In this document: positions 59,711 through 64,000 of the stretch, one piece after another
Layout of the letters: each line of letters starts with the position of its first letter
Numbering within the stretch: the first letter of the stretch is position 1
Source of the DNA: Castanea sativa
Lineage: Eukaryota; Streptophyta; Magnoliopsida; Fagales; Fagaceae
DNA: 64,000 bases
Direction of reading: 5' to 3'
Assembly: GCF_040712315.1 (NCBI RefSeq)
Contig: NC_134019.1
Location: 39,089,873 to 39,153,872, forward strand
The notes under the pieces: generated by a model
What the model was told of the DNA's origin: nothing
What the model saw: only the letters and a program-made list of their open reading frames with translations
The model's database searches: none
Made by a program: the position numbers and the translations under genes

Positions 59711-60093
59711 TAATTTGATATATTTTACCATCACAGCCTGTGATGCTCCAGCCTAGCTTGCAAATTGTGCAAATTGTAAAAAATTTTACAATGTTGCTAC
59801 AGAACCATCTTATTTCTAGGATGGTACTGTAGCAAGATTGTACAATTAAAAATGATTATAATATTATCTCTGATTCTTCTCTCTCTTCATTTCTCATTAG
59901 GTTTTGGGTTTTTGTTTTTATTTGGGTTTTGAGATATATTATTTTATCGTGTAGAAATATTATTTTAATGTGTTGTACTATAAAATAAAAGTTGGGATGC
60001 TGGAATATTGTAAAATTGTATTATATAATTGATCAAATAATTTTTTGGGATAGTAAAGTAGGATAGGATAGCATTTTGGGCTGTGGATGCTCT
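59680..60093. mobile_element. PIF/Harbinger-like MITE, TSD TAA
   Basis: Ends GAGCATTCACAGCCCA (left) and TGGGCTGTGGATGCTC (right) are inverted repeats with one mismatch in 16. Both sides carry TAA (59677-59679 and 60094-60096), the 3-bp target duplication of Tourist/Harbinger MITEs. It is about 414 bp long, AT-rich inside and non-coding, with a further internal inverted motif CACAGCCTGTGATGCTCC near 59732. Confidence 0.75.
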
Positions 60094-60096
60094 AAG

Positions 60097-61030
60097 AAAT
60101 TTGTATATTGGCAATTTAGTTTTTTTAATTTGAATTAATTGAATTTAGAAAGTAGTTTTGTAAAAGTTTGTTAGGGAGAGAACACCTTGGAGAGACTCCA
60201 ATTAAGTAGTTAATATAACATATAGAAACACACTTTGTTGTTGTATTTGACTAGCTTGCATTTTGTAACTTACTTGGTTAAATGTGAGATAGAAATAAAT
60301 TATCAAATCAACAACCCATGCTAAACACATACTTTAGTAAGCCAAGTGAAGTCGAAGGAAAAGAAAGAAAACACCAAATCTAGAGAAAATACATTCTTGG
60401 TAAAGTTGAAATCCACTTCTATGATCACTAATTGAACCATAATAAAACTAGTGTAAGTGGTGAATTCATGTGAAAGCAATATCGTTTAACTCAGAATTTA
60501 TCATTAGGTTCTTGAAGAGAAAGAAAACACCAAATCTAGAGAAAATACATTCTTGGTAAAGTTAAAATCCACTACTGTGATCACTAATTAAACCATATTA
60601 AAACTAGTGTAAGTGATGAATTCATGTGAAAGTGATATCGTTTAACTGAAAAGTTATCATTAGGTTCTGGAAGAGCTCTAGAAGCCTACAATAAGGAGAA
60701 AAACAATTCATTTTAATACGATAAAAAATGGACATGTGTTATAATCATAAGTTTATGACAAGTTCAAAGGAGTACTAGACCCAATTTTTGTATGTGAATA
60801 AAAATTGTATAGGTAACATTGCTCAAAGAAAGATAAACTAATCTAATTAGTTGTTGTGATAAATTAACTGGTAAAGTATTTTGTCTTCAGAAAGAAATGT
60901 TTGAAATGGATGGTAATAAACTAATAATCCAAAAAAAAAAAAAATCCTATAAGTCGTTGACTGATTTAGAAGCCACAGCATCAGTTGTAGACTCATAGGC
61001 CCAACCGCAGCAAATCAAGCCCTTTATTAT
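60097..61030. other. intergenic DNA, no gene seen
   Basis: AT-rich. A duplication of about 120 bp is visible (AAAGAAAACACCAAATC... at 60363 and 60521, spacing 158 bp) with several substitutions, so it is older than the 164-bp one upstream. Confidence 0.6.
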
Positions 61031-61159
61031 ATGGTAAAAAACAGTGACACACTCATTTTCTCTCTCTCTCTCTCTTTCTCTCTCCCAATTCTAGGGCTTT
61101 TTCAACTTTCTCTATCTCTGCTCTCTTTCACAAATCCGAAGAAGAAGAAGACAATTGCC

Positions 61160-62985
61160 ATGGCGCCGCCTCCAGGACTCTATTCAGGAACCAGCACTCT
61201 CGCTTTGGTATATAAATTTCTCTCTCTCTCTCTCTGTTTGGTTTCCAAGAAAATAGATCTCAAATTTTCAAATCTAAATAACTTTTGTAATTTACTTTTT
61301 TTTTTTTTGTTGTTGGTACTTAATAGGTGGCGCGTGCTTCGGCCTTTTCATTTGGTGTCGTTTACGGAAGCATTAAGCTCAAATACCTCAAGGTACTACT
61401 CTCATCAATTTTGCTTTTGATAGTTGCTTTGTTCGATTGGGATTAGTGCTTTATTTATTGCATTTAAAATTATATTTTATTTAATTTCATTACCATCAAA
61501 TTTCTTAGCTTTATAGAGTTTAGGCATAGCTGACACTTCAATTTTGATAATCAAACATCAAATATATATACTTTCAGTTTCTGACACTTAACATTTGGAC
61601 TAATTCTGGGTTTTTTTTATAAAATTTCTATCAAAGTTTTAAATGTTGTAGTTTTTATCTTTGAATTTAAAAAGTTGTCGATTTCGTTATACCATACACT
61701 GCAAAGGAATTTGCATATGGCGTACAACAACAAAACCTTAGTCCCAAAACTACTGATTGGCTACAGACCAATTGGGGTCACTCATTAAGTGGCACCTTAA
61801 AAGGCTAAGGTGGTATGGAATTAAATTAACGGAAAAGAGTAATGATACGTCCACAAATTGTTCACAACAAATCATTGTTGGCAAATTGTTATTGGCTGTT
61901 ACTAGCGGGCAAAGAAGTAATTTCAGTGGTGAGCCTAAATTAGAACAAGTAACAGCTCGGATTAGTTGTGAAAATGTTGTGGACTTGGCATGTCTCAACA
62001 GATAATGAATGAAAGGAGAGAACTGAATCGACTGAAACCATTTAATAAAATTTTCCATGGCAAAAATGTAACTTTACAAGTTTGAGGATGAAAGTGGAAC
62101 CTTCATGAAATTGCAAAGATCCAACAAAAATTTTTTTTCAGCCTTTATTTTTATTGGGTTTGAAGCTTGGTTCATATGTTGTTGAAGCTTCTTTAATGGC
62201 AACTTTCAATGCATATGAAGGTATTATTATTAATTGGTTGATGGACTGTAAGGTTGTTGTAAGGTAGTAGTAAAAGAAGCTCGATAAGCTAAGGGCAAAT
62301 GCAAAGTGGGGTTATGAACTTTTCTCTATTAGAGAACCTTTTCGCTCTTCCTTTATGCATTAGGATTGCACCCCATTTTGTGCTTTTTTTTTTTTTTTTT
62401 AAGAAATCACTTACTTATCTAAGAACTTCTTTTTATTAGTCAAGAGATTATGAGGAACGAATATGGTGATATTTTTGCAAAGGATAGTTTTGTTGCCTTT
62501 AAAATTATGGCAATAGCGATTTATCTTATCCCAATAAGGTGATTTCCTCGCTGGAAGTTTTTGCTTTGTGCATTCTTGCATAAAGTTGTTCACTTCTGAT
62601 TGCTATTGCCAATGAGCTCTAGCCCAAATGGTAGCTCCTACCATTACAAGAGCATGGTGGAGGGTGAGATTGTGGGCTCAAGACCCACCTGGTGCATGTG
62701 TCATTACAATAAAGATAAAGGTTGTTCACCACCTTTGGTTGCTTCCATTTCACTTGAGTTCAAAGATAATGTTGGGCTCTCTGGAATGACAATCTTATGC
62801 TTCTCTTTATGTTTCTATGAATATGCTGTTTTGGCCGTTCTTTGTCATTTATTTTTGTCTAAACACAACAAAGTCATTTTACATATGCTTATTGTTTATT
62901 TTTGTTTTTGAACTTTTGTTACCTTCAGGCAAAGGCTAAGTCTCATCAGAAAGCAGAAGCAAAAGCAGCGAAGGCTCATCACTGA
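61160..62985 (+). CDS. mitochondrial ATP synthase subunit e-like small protein
   Basis: Three exons, 61160-61207, 61327-61392 and 62929-62985, join in frame into 56 residues beginning MAPPPGLYSGTSTLALVARA and ending in a Lys/Ala-rich tail with HH. It matches the plant small protein annotated as ATP synthase E chain/subunit e, a membrane-sector subunit that helps dimerise the mitochondrial F1Fo enzyme. One hydrophobic segment (LALVARASAFSFGVVYG) contains a GxxxG motif (GVVYG), the dimerisation motif of subunit e, followed by a basic, probably coiled C-terminus. The leader is CT-rich (61057-61085). The open frame continuing past 61207 is unspliced read-through. Intron 2 is 1.5 kb and carries a SINE. 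Gene size and splice phases are clean; the function rests on family resemblance. Confidence 0.85.
62608..62710 (+). mobile_element. tRNA-derived SINE in intron 2 of the subunit e gene
   Basis: AATGAGCTCTAGCCCAAATGG (A-box region) is followed by GGGCTCAAGACCC (B box) about 55 bp later, then GGTGCATGTGTCATT. It is the same family as the minus-strand copy at 34157-34258, and lacks a long A-tail. The 103-codon frame at 62600-62911 overlaps it and is not a gene. Confidence 0.55.
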
Positions 62986-64000
62986 AGGGGATGGGCTCCC
63001 TTTAACATTGGAAGTTAGGCATGCGTTCTGTTTGGTATAGAAAATAATGCAAAATGATGAATTGTACCATTTTTTCATCAATGCTTCAAAGCATTTTGGA
63101 TTATGATGAACAGCTGCTGAAGTTTTTTTACGAGAATTGTTGACTTTTTCCTCTGAGAAATCTTTACTTAGTTGTTCTTTAGCAATCTGTGATGGCATTT
63201 CAGTTTCTATTGCCATGTGAACCACGGGGAAAAATGTTAGATGGTGATATCTTCCCTTCACGCAAATAATTATTGTTTTTCACGCTGAAACCATATTGCA
63301 TGGTTTCTGCAGTTTAATCCATCCTTTACTCTCCTTGCATTTACTTGTCTTATTGATCTTGGATGCAGCCAATAAAGATTCTTTGTTAATCTGTGGTCTC
63401 AGCAGCTTATATTCTATAAATTTCGGAACAAATTTATAGCTTAAGGTTTTTTGGTACCTCAGCAATCATACTATTTTTAAATGACGGAATGAATGAAAAA
63501 AAATTCATTACATATAAGGCCGGGTCAGGGTGATATGGTACACCACATGTCAAGTTTCTGATTTAAGTTTTATATCTTCTGTGAAGCTTCTACTATTGCC
63601 GGGCTTTTACAAGTTATAGGATTCAACATTACTCTTAGGAAAGGCTACGTGCAAACTCAGGCTTGTGTTGAACTCTGTTAGAAAAGTAGTTAAATTATTA
63701 ACTTTTTTAGACTTCTTAATAGCTTAAATTTTTGGAACGCTACTTATCATGGTATGAGAGCAACCAATTTAAAAGTCAAAAGATGTCATGTGGTCTCCGG
63801 TGTGGACTCATTGATTCTACGCCACATGAGAGCAATAAGTTATACCACATGTACCACTGAGGTCTTGATGGGGTTATTATCTGAAGTGCTCACCAAGTGA
63901 ACCAATACAAGGACTCTTACCATAATAAGCCACACCCGGCGGTGGTTGTTACTTATTAAGGGAATCTTAAATTTTATTTGTTGGCTTTATTCAGTGACAA
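62986..64000. other. 3' UTR and intergenic DNA, no further gene seen
   Basis: The first few hundred bases are likely the 3' UTR of the small ATP synthase gene. I see no recognisable coding sequence to the end of the window. Confidence 0.55.

Overview
The window is nuclear DNA from a eudicot plant, probably a woody species. Multi-exon genes have GT-AG introns, the intergenic DNA is AT-rich, there is a nuclear-type tRNA-Leu(CAA), and transposon remnants are dense. I suspect Fagales/Fagaceae but cannot show it from sequence alone.

Five ordinary host loci are supported. They are a group I bZIP transcription factor very like bZIP29 (6846-9643, +); a tRNA-Leu(CAA) (11874-11957, +); tRNA-dihydrouridine synthase 3 with two CCCH zinc fingers (12155-17980, +, ten exons that all splice in frame); a plastid amidophosphoribosyltransferase, the first enzyme of purine synthesis (23980-25710, -, one exon); and a 56-residue mitochondrial ATP synthase subunit e-like protein (61160-62985, +, three exons). 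A hAT-transposase-derived gene with broken frames lies at 56313-58290.

The most striking region is 33048-53888. I read it as one 20.8-kb Mutator-like element (MULE). It is bounded by an exact 10-bp direct repeat, TACAGTGGTG, at 33038-33047 and 53889-53898. At 86 and 88 bp inside these repeats, degenerate terminal inverted repeats run into arrays of AACTCGAGTT palindromes. Two genes face each other from the ends: a plant mobile domain (PMD/MAIN-like) gene from the left and a mudrA-type transposase from the right. Each seems to have a CT-rich 5' leader exon and a leader intron just inside its terminal repeat. Between them lie five clean exons from the 3' part of a Rab3GAP catalytic-subunit gene, seven exons from the AAA+ core of RFC1 (with a nonsense codon and a frameshift), an unknown MULE-associated ORF, and a 10-bp minisatellite. 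The whole looks like a giant gene-capturing MULE in which PMD occupies the place that mudrB holds in maize MuDR.

Smaller mobile structures are datable by their target-site duplications. They include a 566-bp solo LTR (20658-21223, TSD CTATG), part of which was later amplified with host DNA into a five-copy 419-bp array (18700-20796). Others are a 1388-bp solo LTR (29150-30537, TSD ACAAA), a GC-rich MULE-type MITE and a LINE remnant inside one dihydrouridine synthase intron, a hAT-like foldback MITE (2591-2918), a Harbinger-like MITE (59680-60093) and several tRNA-derived SINEs. The remaining stretches hold AT-rich DNA, microsatellites and short duplications, with no gene I can support.
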